Shown here: positions 1 to 7,054 of the stretch, one piece after another
Layout: the number at the start of each line of letters is the position of its first letter
Numbering within the stretch: the first letter of the stretch is position 1
Source: Candidatus Accumulibacter meliphilus
GTDB lineage: Bacteria > Pseudomonadota > Gammaproteobacteria > Burkholderiales > Rhodocyclaceae
Length of the DNA stretch: 43,275 bases
Assembly (NCBI GenBank): GCA_003332265.1
Contig: QPGA01000034.1
Location: 2,848 to 46,122 of the forward strand
Reading direction: 5' to 3'
Notes under the pieces: generated by a model
Told to the model about the DNA's origin: nothing
What the model saw: only the letters and a program-made list of their open reading frames with translations
Database searches by the model: none
Translations under genes and position numbers: made by a program

Positions 1-168
1 CACGCGGTGCCATTCGGTGGTTTCCTTGCGTTCACCGGACGACTTGTCCTTGCTGATCTCCGTCGTCGCGATCCGGATCGTGGCGATCGCTTCTCGGTTC
101 TGGGTGTAGCGAAGCTCGGGGTCGGCGCCGAGATGGCCGATGAGGGTGACTCTGTTCAACGAGGGCAT
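1..168 (-). CDS. ssb: single-stranded DNA-binding protein (C-terminus cut by window edge)
   Basis: The first 56 codons read MPSLNRVTLIGHLGADPEL, then the RYT, TIRIAT and ETTEWHRV blocks of the SSB oligonucleotide-binding fold. SSB coats single-stranded DNA during replication and, in mobile elements, during transfer. The ATG at 168 is preceded by a strong AGGAGG Shine-Dalgarno about 5 bases upstream, which fixes the start. The frame is open to base 1, so the rest of the OB fold and the acidic tail lie outside the window. Its neighbours (ICE-type gene, excisionase-like gene, integrase) suggest this is an element-borne copy rather than the chromosomal housekeeping ssb; that part is inference. 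Confidence 0.88.
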   Translation of the reverse strand, partial: MPSLNRVTLIGHLGADPELRYTQNREAIATIRIATTEISKDKSSGERKETTEWHRV

Positions 169-249
169 ATGGCCTCCTGACAAGAAAGGCAGGGACGCCG
201 CCGTATCCTGACGGGGCTACCCCGCCGGGGGTTGGAGAGAATGCTGTTT

Positions 250-501
250 ATGAAGAAGGCCAGCTACCTTCACTTCGATCGTCATAGACGGAACGAGAGA
301 TGGCTGAATTCTCTGCCGCCACGGTCCTCGCAGGAGTTTGAAATGCGTCGCTTCCGGGCGCTTTTCGAAGGTCGCGCTCGCAGTGCAAGCGATACGCTGG
401 GCTTGATCGACACTCCGGGAGACGGCAGATGGCACAGCGACAGAGGAACGATTCGACGCACATTCCGTCGGTCCGGCAGGACAACAGCCGGCCCTTCCTG
501 A
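250..501 (+). CDS. small basic hypothetical protein (doubtful)
   Basis: This is a short open frame starting MKKASYLHFDRHRRNERWL with a GGAGAG about 10 bases upstream; ATG 241 and TTG 232 are alternative starts in the same frame. The product would be 83 residues, rich in Arg and Ser, with no domain I recognise. It runs 73 bases into the next gene (start 429) in another frame, which is more than usual for coupled genes. Either only the first part is real or the frame is spurious. It lies in the divergent gap between ssb and the next gene, where a small regulator would be plausible, but nothing in the residues shows a function. Confidence 0.25.
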   Translation: MKKASYLHFDRHRRNERWLNSLPPRSSQEFEMRRFRALFEGRARSASDTLGLIDTPGDGRWHSDRGTIRRTFRRSGRTTAGPS

Positions 502-1082
502 CGCAGAAGGCCTTGCTCAATTCGCTGCACGCGCAGCAGATCTTCGACCGTGGCTACGAGATGTGCGCCAACGCGCTGTTCTCCTTGAGCGTGGTCTTGC
601 GATTCATCGGAAGCGAAGAGCAGGCGCAGGAAGTCGATACTTTGGTCGATACTCAGATCGACCAGACCCTGGAGGAGATTCGCAAGGAGTCGCTGCGGCT
701 GAAGGAAGTGGCCGAGGGCAATGGCATCGAGACCGCGATCGGCTACACCAGCGCCAAGGCCATCGATGTGCAGATCACCTCGCCACGCTCGATCAAGTAC
801 CTGGCGATCATCCGTGAGTTCGACGCGATGATGACCCATCTGGATGCGCTCTGGCTGTCATGCGTCATCAGCGACAGCCAATACGCGCGCGGAGTGTACG
901 AATGGAAGCGGCGGATTTTGCGGCTGGCCGGACAGATCCGGCAGCTCGCCACGCGTGCGGTGCTGGCTGCACGGCGGAAGGAGACGGCGAGCGAGACGGT
1001 GGCTGAGAGTGACGGTCCGGAAATGGAGGCTGAGAATTTGGCAGCGGACGGTACCAAAGTAAAGCTCTCCGAGAGCAAGTAG
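429..1082 (+). CDS. ICE-associated protein, AcaB/DUF1845-like (PFL_4669 family type)
   Basis: The 217-residue soluble protein is predominantly alpha-helical by eye. Its core runs from about residue 22 (FLTQKALLNSLHAQQIF) through a segment around 116-160 containing SPRSIKYLAIIREFD, LDALWLSCVISD and RRILRLAGQIRQLA. That layout resembles the AcaB/DUF1845 proteins (PFL_4669 family) found near ssb and topoisomerase genes in integrative conjugative elements, some of which regulate transfer genes. The C-terminus (about 180-217) is a charged low-complexity tail. ATG 429 has GGGAGA 6 bases upstream. The next gene starts 1 base after this stop, so the two are co-transcribed. The family call is from memory of pattern and is moderate. 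Confidence 0.5.
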   Translation: MAQRQRNDSTHIPSVRQDNSRPFLTQKALLNSLHAQQIFDRGYEMCANALFSLSVVLRFIGSEEQAQEVDTLVDTQIDQTLEEIRKESLRLKEVAEGNGIETAIGYTSAKAIDVQITSPRSIKYLAIIREFDAMMTHLDALWLSCVISDSQYARGVYEWKRRILRLAGQIRQLATRAVLAARRKETASETVAESDGPEMEAENLAADGTKVKLSESK

Positions 1083-1083
1083 C

Positions 1084-1398
1084 TTGGACCAGAGCGTACT
1101 TCACGACGCGCTGAAAAAAATGCCTACCGAACATATTCTCGACCTGAAGCAGATTGCGGAGCTGCTCCGTTGCTCTGAAGAACAAGCGGCCAGCCAACTG
1201 GCAAGCGGGAACCTGCCCGGCGTCAAATTCGGGAAAGCCTGGATAGCCCCGGCTGACGCTCTACTCTCCCGGCTGAACGAGATCGCCATCGCGCAGGCCA
1301 ACGAGCGGCGCTCGCGCGAAAGAGCAACGCCAATGGCTACTACCGTCGCCCTACCTAAGTCCGCGAGGAAGCGACCGCCTGCCTTGCCATCATTCTGA
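1084..1398 (+). CDS. excisionase-like helix-turn-helix protein
   Basis: Residues 18-65 read DLKQIAELLRCSEEQAASQL, then NLPGVKFGKAWIAPADALLSRL. This is the layout of the MerR/excisionase-type HTH_17 fold: helix-turn-helix, a short wing (VKFGKAW), then a final helix. Such proteins act as recombination directionality factors or small regulators. The C-terminal 40 residues are basic and Ala/Pro-rich. The longest frame begins at TTG 1084, directly after the upstream stop; ATG 1120 keeps the whole HTH and is an alternative, though neither has a clear Shine-Dalgarno. The gene converges on the integrase with 7 bases between stops, which fits an integrase/excisionase pair. Excisionase function is inferred. 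Confidence 0.6.
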   Translation: MDQSVLHDALKKMPTEHILDLKQIAELLRCSEEQAASQLASGNLPGVKFGKAWIAPADALLSRLNEIAIAQANERRSRERATPMATTVALPKSARKRPPALPSF

Positions 1399-1405
1399 GA
1401 CGCCA

Positions 1406-2536
1406 CTACCCAAGGCGTGACGACAGATCCTCGCCGCGCAAGCTGGCGTAACGCAGAGCCATCCGTGGATCGGTCCAGCCCATGATGCGGCAGATCTCTA
1501 TGTCGCTGAATACCCATCGTCCATCGTGATGGCGCAGCTCGAACCATCGGCATGCCGCCTCGTGCCGCAAGTCGTGCTCGGTGAAGTCATCCACCTCGGC
1601 ATACGTGAAAAGCCCACGAAACCGTTGAGACAGCCTACCGGTCGCCCCAGGCCTACCCTCCTCCGTGCCATCCCAGTACGGAAAAACGAGAGCAGACCGA
1701 CCCTCGCACCAAGCGCGTAGCGGTTCCCGCAACAAAACCTTGATCGGTACCACGCGCGGCTTGCGTGCCCCCCTCGCGCCCTTACTGCCCTCGACGCGGA
1801 TCACGTTGTACTGTAGGTCAATCCGATCGACAGTCAGACGGTAGGCCTCGAACAGACGCAGCCCCGTATCGACAATAAGGCGGTATAGCAAACCGAATGC
1901 GGCATCGTCGGTAAAACGCCGCTCTCGGTCGATCCGTTTTTCCCCCCCGAGGGCAGCCAAGATTCTCTCGGCCTCCTCCTCAGACAACCGTCGATCGCGT
2001 TGAACATCCTGCTTAGGTGTGACGAACGCCGAATCCTCGCGTGAGTAGGTGCTGTACCCGGCGGGCAAGAGGCGAAACGGGTTCGCTACGGCCGCGCCAG
2101 AGGAATGCACTCGCCTGGCATGCCAGTCGAAAACACGACCCAGCAGGCCGACCCGCTTGCGGATCGTTCCGGGCGCCAAGTTGCGCTTGCGCTTGAGTTC
2201 CACCACGTACTGCTCGACCCATCGGTATGTCACTCCCGACAACCGCACACCGACGATCTCCGGCAACACAACGGAAAACAGGGCACTGTCAGAACGGGTC
2301 ACGGGAAATTGCGAGGAATAGTCACTTGCGACGCGAGTCAGCAGCGGATCATCGGCAGGCTGCGGCTTGACCAACAGCTCCTGGGGAACAATCCCTCGCT
2401 TGAGCAGCGCTTCGAGCTGGCTCCCGTAGGTACGAGCTTCGTCCTCGGTATCGAACGTGAAAAAAAACGGGCGCGGAAGCAGCTTGTGCTTCACACGCAG
2501 TTGGAACCGCTCCCCACGTTTTTGGATGGACGCCAT
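1406..2536 (-). CDS. tyrosine recombinase / integrase
   Basis: This 376-residue phage-type integrase catalyses site-specific insertion and excision of the adjoining element. The catalytic set is visible: Arg227 (DTGLR), a Lys/basic strand near 252-261, His321-x-x-Arg324 (EHDLRHE), Trp354 in MGWTD in the usual second His position, and nucleophile Tyr363 (ALRYASL). Residues 1-60 look like an AP2/arm-binding type N-terminus, and about 66-160 is the core-binding SAM-like domain. The gene starts 163 bases from the 3' end of tRNA-Cys and reads away from it, the usual arrangement for tRNA-targeting elements. A TATAAT hexamer lies 7 bases before the ATG and no Shine-Dalgarno is seen. Confidence 0.93.
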   Translation of the reverse strand: MASIQKRGERFQLRVKHKLLPRPFFFTFDTEDEARTYGSQLEALLKRGIVPQELLVKPQPADDPLLTRVASDYSSQFPVTRSDSALFSVVLPEIVGVRLSGVTYRWVEQYVVELKRKRNLAPGTIRKRVGLLGRVFDWHARRVHSSGAAVANPFRLLPAGYSTYSREDSAFVTPKQDVQRDRRLSEEEAERILAALGGEKRIDRERRFTDDAAFGLLYRLIVDTGLRLFEAYRLTVDRIDLQYNVIRVEGSKGARGARKPRVVPIKVLLREPLRAWCEGRSALVFPYWDGTEEGRPGATGRLSQRFRGLFTYAEVDDFTEHDLRHEAACRWFELRHHDGRWVFSDIEICRIMGWTDPRMALRYASLRGEDLSSRLG

Positions 2537-2543
2537 GAGCGCA

Positions 2544-2549
2544 ATTATA
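2544..2549 (-). promoter_or_regulatory. candidate -10 box for the integrase gene
   Basis: A perfect TATAAT on the minus strand ends 7 bases before the integrase ATG. No good -35 is seen at 16-18 bases. A transcript from this box would begin at or next to the ATG, giving an essentially leaderless mRNA. Confidence 0.5.
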
Positions 2550-2580
2550 CTCAGCTACACGCCCTGCACGATCCGTTTTC

Positions 2581-2623
2581 GGGTAGCAGCGCTACCCAGG
2601 CGAGGTAGCATGAAGCGGCTACC
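2581..2623. repeat. two inverted repeats sharing GGTAGC/GCTACC arms
   Basis: GGGTAGC (2581-2587) and GCTACCC (2591-2597) form a 7-base inverted repeat with a 3-base loop. GGTAGC (2604-2609) and GCTACC (2618-2623) form a second one with an 8-base loop. The four GGTAGC copies alternate in orientation between the integrase start and the tRNA end, where arm-type or excisionase binding sites would be expected. That role is inferred. Confidence 0.5.
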
Positions 2624-2664
2624 AGCCGATTTGAAGCACCAACGGCACCAAGTAGTTCTTGACG

Positions 2665-2679
2665 CCAACTTGCAGTTGG
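2665..2679. repeat. inverted repeat CCAACT-TGC-AGTTGG
   Basis: A perfect 6-base inverted repeat with a 3-base loop lies 20 bases downstream of the tRNA-Cys 3' end. On the plus strand it is followed by a T-rich stretch. It could be a weak terminator or a recombinase site of the element; the sequence does not decide between them. Confidence 0.4.
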
Positions 2680-2699
2680 TTGATTTTATTGGTGTTTTA

Positions 2700-2773
2700 T
2701 GGAGGCGCGACCCGGAGTCGAACCGGGCTGAACGGATTTGCAATCCGGTGCATAACCGCTTTGCTATCGCGCC
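2700..2773 (-). tRNA. tRNA-Cys (GCA), with encoded CCA
   Basis: On the minus strand the acceptor arms GGCGCGA and TCGCGCC pair perfectly, followed by discriminator T and an encoded CCA (2702-2700). The anticodon loop TTGCAAA gives anticodon GCA, and the T arm carries GGTTCGACTCC. It lies 61 bases after tRNA-Gly on the same strand. Its 3' end borders the integrase region, so it is the likely attachment site. Confidence 0.96.
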
Positions 2774-2834
2774 GTGCCTGCCTGAGGGCAGGAACTGCCG
2801 TTGAGGGCGGAAACTGGCCACGCGGCAGAAAATG

Positions 2835-2910
2835 TGGAGCGGGAGAAGAGTCTCGAACTCTCGACCTATACCTTGGCAAGGTATCGCTCTACCAACTGAG
2901 CTACTCCCGC
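2835..2910 (-). tRNA. tRNA-Gly (GCC), with encoded CCA
   Basis: Acceptor arms GCGGGAG and CTCCCGC pair perfectly, followed by discriminator T and CCA (2837-2835). The D arm has AGCTCAGTTGGTAGAGC, the anticodon loop TTGCCAA gives GCC, and the T arm has GTTCGAGAC. It is the first gene of a Gly-Cys tRNA operon read from the promoter at 2926-2953. Confidence 0.97.
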
Positions 2911-2925
2911 ATGAAGCGAAGGCGC

Positions 2926-2953
2926 ATTATAAAGGCCTGCCCGAAGCTGTCAA
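2926..2953 (-). promoter_or_regulatory. consensus sigma-70 promoter of the tRNA-Gly/tRNA-Cys operon
   Basis: On the minus strand a perfect TTGACA (2953-2948) and a perfect TATAAT (2931-2926) are separated by 16 bases. The tRNA-Gly 5' end (2910) is 15 bases past the -10, which leaves a leader of roughly 8 bases. Confidence 0.88.
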
Positions 2954-3017
2954 TGCCTGGAGCACAATCTGCTCCTCGTCGCCGGCGTCCTGGCGCCGCA
3001 GTCGGGCTCGTGGCTAA

Positions 3018-3158
3018 CGGTCATGACACGTGGAGACGCCCCAAATCATGAAAGTCATGACCGTCTCCCCCTCTTCCCCGACCCCCCCTCTTCCCCGACC
3101 CTTCTCCCGCGAGGGGAGAAGGGAGATTCGTGATTCGCTTGCGCGACTTTCACATTAA
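3018..3158 (+). repeat. dispersed structured intergenic repeat, copy 1
   Basis: This 141-base unit has three layers of symmetry. CGGTCATGAC (3018-3027) pairs with GTCATGACCG (3054-3063). CCCTTCTCCC (3099-3108) pairs with GGGAGAAGGG (3114-3123). TGAAAGTC inside the first hairpin is complementary to GACTTTCA (3145-3152) near the 3' end. The unit ends CATTAA. Relative to the other copies it carries an 18-base internal tandem duplication of a CCCTCTTCCCCGACC-like stretch. No open reading frame fits it. Confidence 0.85.
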
Positions 3159-3281
3159 CGGTCATGACTCGTGGAAACACCCCACATCATGAAAGTCATG
3201 ACCGTTTCCCTCTTCTCCAGGCCCTTCTCCCGCAAGGGGAGACGGGAGTTTCGTGATTCGCTTGCGCGACTTTCACATTAA
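3159..3281 (+). repeat. dispersed structured intergenic repeat, copy 2
   Basis: A 123-base copy follows copy 1 head to tail with no gap. CGGTCATGAC (3159-3168) pairs with GTCATGACCG (3195-3204). CCCTTCTCCC (3222-3231) pairs with GGGAGACGGG (3237-3246) with one mismatch. The tail is GCGCGACTTTCACATTAA. Its last four bases (3278-3281) contain the pgsA stop codon read on the other strand. Copies 1 and 2 plus the tRNA promoter fill the gap 2911-3277. Confidence 0.85.
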
Positions 3282-3856
3282 CGCTTTTTGTCTTCTTCGA
3301 TCAGGTGCGGCCAGGCCATGCGCATGTAGTAACCCATCGACCACAGAGTGAGCACGGCAGCGATATAGATCAGCCAGGTGCCGGCCTGGAAGACGTCGAA
3401 GCCGTCGAGGGGCGCGTAATAGAGCAGAAATGGGATGGCCATCATCTGCGCGGTGGTCTTGATCTTGCCGATCATGGAGACCGCGATACTGCGATGGGCG
3501 CCAATCTGCGCCATCCATTCGCGCAAGGCGGAGATGGTAATTTCGCGACCGATGATGATTGCCGCCAGGATGGCGTCGAGGCGGCCCAGTTGCACCAGCA
3601 CAATCAGCGCCGCGGCGACCATCAGTTTATCGGCGACCGGGTCGAGAAAGGCGCCGAAAGCCGAGGTCTGCTGCCAACGACGCGCCAGGTAGCCGTCGAG
3701 CCAATCGGTGACCGCGGCGACCACGAACACGACGGTCGCTCCCAGATCGCGCCCGACAAACTGCACCCACGACTCAGGCACGTAGTAGATGGCGATCAGC
3801 AGCGGGATCAGGATGATCCGCAGCCAGGTCAATAGAATCGGTATGTTCAGTGGCAT
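3278..3856 (-). CDS. pgsA: CDP-diacylglycerol--glycerol-3-phosphate 3-phosphatidyltransferase
   Basis: This enzyme makes phosphatidylglycerol phosphate from CDP-diacylglycerol and glycerol 3-phosphate, the committed step to phosphatidylglycerol and cardiolipin, in the inner membrane. The full CDP-alcohol phosphotransferase motif is present: Asp54-Gly55, Ala58-Arg59, Gly68, Asp72 and Asp76 with exact family spacing. Several hydrophobic segments span the 192 residues, a normal length. The start MPLNIPILLTWLRI is typical, and its ATG shares one base with the uvrC stop (TGATG), which implies translational coupling. The TAA stop falls inside the end of the dispersed repeat copy 2, so the tail DKKR may have been set by that insertion. 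Confidence 0.96.
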   Translation of the reverse strand: MPLNIPILLTWLRIILIPLLIAIYYVPESWVQFVGRDLGATVVFVVAAVTDWLDGYLARRWQQTSAFGAFLDPVADKLMVAAALIVLVQLGRLDAILAAIIIGREITISALREWMAQIGAHRSIAVSMIGKIKTTAQMMAIPFLLYYAPLDGFDVFQAGTWLIYIAAVLTLWSMGYYMRMAWPHLIEEDKKR

Positions 3857-5679
3857 CAGTGCAACGCTGTGTAAATTTTCTCGGCGAGTTCCCGGCTGAT
3901 CCCTGGAACGGCGGCAAGTTGGTCAATCCCGGCATCAGAAATGCCTTGCAAGCCGCCAAAACGGGAAATCAAGCTTTTGCGACGCTTCGGCCCGATGCCG
4001 CCAATGTCTTCGAGTCGCGAAGAGTGCACCGCCTTGCCGCGCCTGGCGCGGTGGCCGGAGACGGCGAAACGATGTGCCTCGTCGCGAACTTCCTGGATCA
4101 GATGCAGTGCGGGATGTTCAGCGGGCAATTGTAACGGCTCGCGGCCATCCGCGAAAATTAGCGTTTCGAGTCCCGGCTTGCGCGCCTCTCCCTTGGCGAC
4201 GCCGAGCAGCGGTAGATGGGTCAGGCCAAGCTCGGCAAGTGCCGAGACTGCCGAACTGACCTGGCCGCTGCCGCCGTCGATCAGAATCAATGTCGGGACG
4301 GCGCCGTCACTGGTCAGAAGCTTGGCGTAGCGACGTGATACGGCCTGGCGGATGGCCGCGTAGTCGTCGCCGGGCTGGATGTCCTGGATATTGAAGCGGC
4401 GATAGTCCGACTTGCGCATGCCGCTTCCCTGATAGACGACGCAGGCGGCGACCGTCGACTCGCCCTGTGTGTGACTGATGTCGAAGCACTCGATACGCGC
4501 TTCCTTGCCCGCCTCGACTTCGAGACCCAGCACCGCGCAGAGCGCTTCCAGGCGTTCGCCCTGCCGCGACAGCGCACTGCGGCGTGCGGTAATCGCCAGG
4601 CGTGCGTTCTGCTCGGCCATTTCTATCCAGATGCGCTGCACGGTCAGCCGTGGCTGCATGACTCTGAGCGGCCGGCCAGCGATTTCGCCAAGCCAGTCGG
4701 CAAGCTCCTCATCAGCCGGCGGCAGGTTGACCAGAAGGCGCGACGGGACGGGGTGGGCGACGTAGTGCTGCGCGAGAAAGGCACTCAGCGCTTCGCGCGG
4801 CGACGAATCCGCTGCGTTGCTGGGAAACTGCGGCCGGTCGCCGAGATGGCGCCCGCCACGCACCATCGCCAGATTGACGCACAGCATGCCGCCCTCTGCA
4901 ACGGCGACGACGACGTCCACATCGCCGCCCTTGCCGCTGTCGACGTACTGTTTGTCCTGCACCTGCCGCAAGGACTGGATCTGATCGCGACAGATCGCCG
5001 CCTGTTCGAATGCCAGGCTTTCTGCGGCCTGATCCATGGCTGCCGACAGGCGCCCGATCACGTCCTGCTGGCGGCCCTGCAGGAACATCGTCGCCATCTC
5101 GACATCCGCAGCATAGCGCTCGGGCGCTATCAGGCCGACGCAGGGCCCCGAACAACGCTTGATCTGATAGAGCAGGCAGGGCCGTGAGCGGTTGTTGAAC
5201 ACCGGGTTTTCGCAGGTGCGCAGGCGAAACATTTTCTGCAACAGGTGGATGCTCTGGCGCACCGCTTGCGACGAGGGAAAGGGACCGAAATAGTCGGCCC
5301 GCTTGTCGGTCGCGCCACGGTAGAAACCCAGGCGCTGGTAGCGGTCGCGCGTCAGGACGATGTAGGGGTAGGACTTGTCGTCCCGAAAAAGAATGTTGTA
5401 GCGCGGCGCCAGGCTCTTGATGAGATTGTTTTCGAGGAGCAGCGCTTCCGCCTCCGATCGCGTCACCGTCGTCTCGACAGCGGCAATTTGCGCGACCATC
5501 AGCGAGATGCGCGGACTCGGGTGGTGATCACGAAAATACGACGCGACGCGCTTCTTGAGGTTTTTTGCCTTGCCGACATAGAGTACGACACCGGCCAGGT
5601 CGATCATCCGATAGACGCCGGGCAGTTCGGTCAAGGTGGCGAGCAGAGATTTTGCGTCGAAAGGGGCTTGCATTGGCAT
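3856..5679 (-). CDS. uvrC: excinuclease ABC subunit C
   Basis: UvrC makes the dual incisions in nucleotide excision repair with UvrA and UvrB. The 607 residues match the family length. The N-terminal GIY-YIG nuclease shows PGVYRM (20-25), YVGKAKNLKKRV (34-45) and the EALLLENNLIK helix near 78-88. A UVR coiled coil for UvrB contact lies near 205-240 (AFEQAAICRDQI). The RNase H-like second nuclease begins around 395 (IECFDISHTQG). The C-terminal helix-hairpin-helix pair (GGIGPKRRKSL, AVPGISRELAEKI) closes the protein. Two ATGs two codons apart (5679, 5673) are possible starts; neither has a strong Shine-Dalgarno. It is transcribed into pgsA and divergent from earP. Confidence 0.97.
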   Translation of the reverse strand: MPMQAPFDAKSLLATLTELPGVYRMIDLAGVVLYVGKAKNLKKRVASYFRDHHPSPRISLMVAQIAAVETTVTRSEAEALLLENNLIKSLAPRYNILFRDDKSYPYIVLTRDRYQRLGFYRGATDKRADYFGPFPSSQAVRQSIHLLQKMFRLRTCENPVFNNRSRPCLLYQIKRCSGPCVGLIAPERYAADVEMATMFLQGRQQDVIGRLSAAMDQAAESLAFEQAAICRDQIQSLRQVQDKQYVDSGKGGDVDVVVAVAEGGMLCVNLAMVRGGRHLGDRPQFPSNAADSSPREALSAFLAQHYVAHPVPSRLLVNLPPADEELADWLGEIAGRPLRVMQPRLTVQRIWIEMAEQNARLAITARRSALSRQGERLEALCAVLGLEVEAGKEARIECFDISHTQGESTVAACVVYQGSGMRKSDYRRFNIQDIQPGDDYAAIRQAVSRRYAKLLTSDGAVPTLILIDGGSGQVSSAVSALAELGLTHLPLLGVAKGEARKPGLETLIFADGREPLQLPAEHPALHLIQEVRDEAHRFAVSGHRARRGKAVHSSRLEDIGGIGPKRRKSLISRFGGLQGISDAGIDQLAAVPGISRELAEKIYTALH

Positions 5680-5866
5680 TCGCGGCAGCCGCCGGCTGGC
5701 GGAGGAGTAGGATGGCGAGGGGTGACGAGGGGTGACGAAATGGGGGCCGTTTCGATGTTATCACGCGCGCCGGCCCCGCCCCCACAGCCGCCACGCTTCC
5801 GCCTCATGGGGAGCCTCTCCGCCACTACCATGCGTACCATTCGGACCATTCGCAGCACTTGCCGCC

Positions 5867-7018
5867 ATGCCAAACACATCGTCTCGGCCCGACTGGGACA
5901 TCTTCTGCCAGGTCATCGACAATTTCGGCGATGTCGGCGTCTGCTGGCGTCTGGCCAGGCAGTTGAGCAGCGAGCGGCAGCTGCGCGTGCGCTTGTGGGT
6001 CGATGAACTGGAGACTTTCCGGGCACTGCGCCCGGAAGTGGACCCAGGGCTGTCGAGGCAGGAGCTGCAAGGCGTCGAAATCCGTCGCTGGGAAACGCCG
6101 TTCGTCACCCCGCGCCCCGCGCACGCGGTACTGGAAACTTTCGCCTGCCGAATTCCCGAGGCCTTCATCGCCGCCATGGCGCAGCAATCACCAAGGCCGG
6201 TATGGATCAACCTCGACTATCTGAGCGCCGAAGACTGGGTGCCTGGCTGTCATGCGCTGCCCTCGCCCCACCCGCGCCTGCCGCTCAACAAGTTCTTCTT
6301 CTTTCCGGGCTTCTCCCGCGCTACCGGCGGCCTGCTGCGCGAGCGCGACCTGCTGGCTCGCCGGCAGCAGTTCGCCGCCAGCGCCGAGCAGCAGGCCGCG
6401 TTCTGGCGTCAGACGGGCGGCGCGCAGCCCCCCGTCGGCAGCCTGCTGGTCTCGCTGTTCGCCTACGAGAATCCAGCCATCAAGGACCTCTTGCCGCTCT
6501 GGCAGGAGGCGCCGACGCCTGTCTGCTGCCTGGCGCCACTATCGCGCGCGCTGACGGCCATCGAAAGCTACGCCGGGCAGCCACTCAAGGCCGGCGACGT
6601 GCTGCGGCGTGGCGCGCTTGAAATCCGCATCCTGCCGTTCCTCGAACAAGACCTTTACGACCACCTGCTGTGGCTCGGCGACCTCAATTTCGTCCGCGGC
6701 GAAGATTCTTTCCTGCGTGCGCAGTGGGCGGCACGACCAATGGTCTGGCACATCTACCCGCAACAGGAGGCGGCGCACATCGCCAAGCTCGACGCTTTCC
6801 TGGACCTTTACTGCGCCGACCTGCCGACGGCAAGCGCCAGCGCCGTGCGTGAATTCTGGCATGCATGGAGCGCGGGACGCGTCGACGCCGCACACTGGCG
6901 GCGCTTCGCGTCCTGTCTGCCGAGCTTGCGCGAGCACGCACGGCGCTGGCAGGAAGCACTCGCCAGAGCAGATGATTTGAGCACTCGCCTGCTGCGCTTT
7001 GCCCGTTCCAGTCTATAA
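5867..7018 (+). CDS. earP: EF-P arginine rhamnosyltransferase
   Basis: EarP transfers rhamnose from dTDP-beta-L-rhamnose to Arg32 of elongation factor P. The 383-residue GT-B fold protein shows the family signature near its start, with Asp18 and Asp22 in DNFGDVGVCWRLARQL, and RGEDSFLRAQWA in the C-terminal half that carries the conserved sugar-donor-binding Glu. The frame is open further upstream to 5732, but that extension is low-complexity and unlike the family, so ATG 5867 (MPNTSSRPDWDIFCQ) is chosen; no clear Shine-Dalgarno is seen. efp follows 36 bases later, and its Arg32 fits this modification. No dTDP-rhamnose synthesis genes are in the window. Confidence 0.94.
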   Translation: MPNTSSRPDWDIFCQVIDNFGDVGVCWRLARQLSSERQLRVRLWVDELETFRALRPEVDPGLSRQELQGVEIRRWETPFVTPRPAHAVLETFACRIPEAFIAAMAQQSPRPVWINLDYLSAEDWVPGCHALPSPHPRLPLNKFFFFPGFSRATGGLLRERDLLARRQQFAASAEQQAAFWRQTGGAQPPVGSLLVSLFAYENPAIKDLLPLWQEAPTPVCCLAPLSRALTAIESYAGQPLKAGDVLRRGALEIRILPFLEQDLYDHLLWLGDLNFVRGEDSFLRAQWAARPMVWHIYPQQEAAHIAKLDAFLDLYCADLPTASASAVREFWHAWSAGRVDAAHWRRFASCLPSLREHARRWQEALARADDLSTRLLRFARSSL

Positions 7019-7019
7019 T
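7014..7019 (+). promoter_or_regulatory. candidate -10 box for efp
   Basis: A perfect TATAAT overlaps the earP stop codon and lies 35 bases before the efp ATG. No convincing -35 is visible at 16-18 bases. It could give efp its own transcript besides readthrough from earP. Confidence 0.4.
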
Positions 7020-7054
7020 TTCGGGTTTCCCCCAACAGTTTTCTGGAACGTCCA

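Noticed and set aside
2665-2679. Intrinsic terminator of the tRNA operon
   Set aside because: The inverted repeat lacks a T-run on the minus strand, the direction of tRNA transcription, so it was kept only as an unassigned repeat.
3018-3281. CRISPR-like array
   Set aside because: The repeats are two long contiguous units with internal symmetry and no spacers, so they are not a CRISPR array.
5732-5866. N-terminal extension of EarP
   Set aside because: The 45 upstream codons are low-complexity and unlike the family; the conserved fold starts just after ATG 5867.
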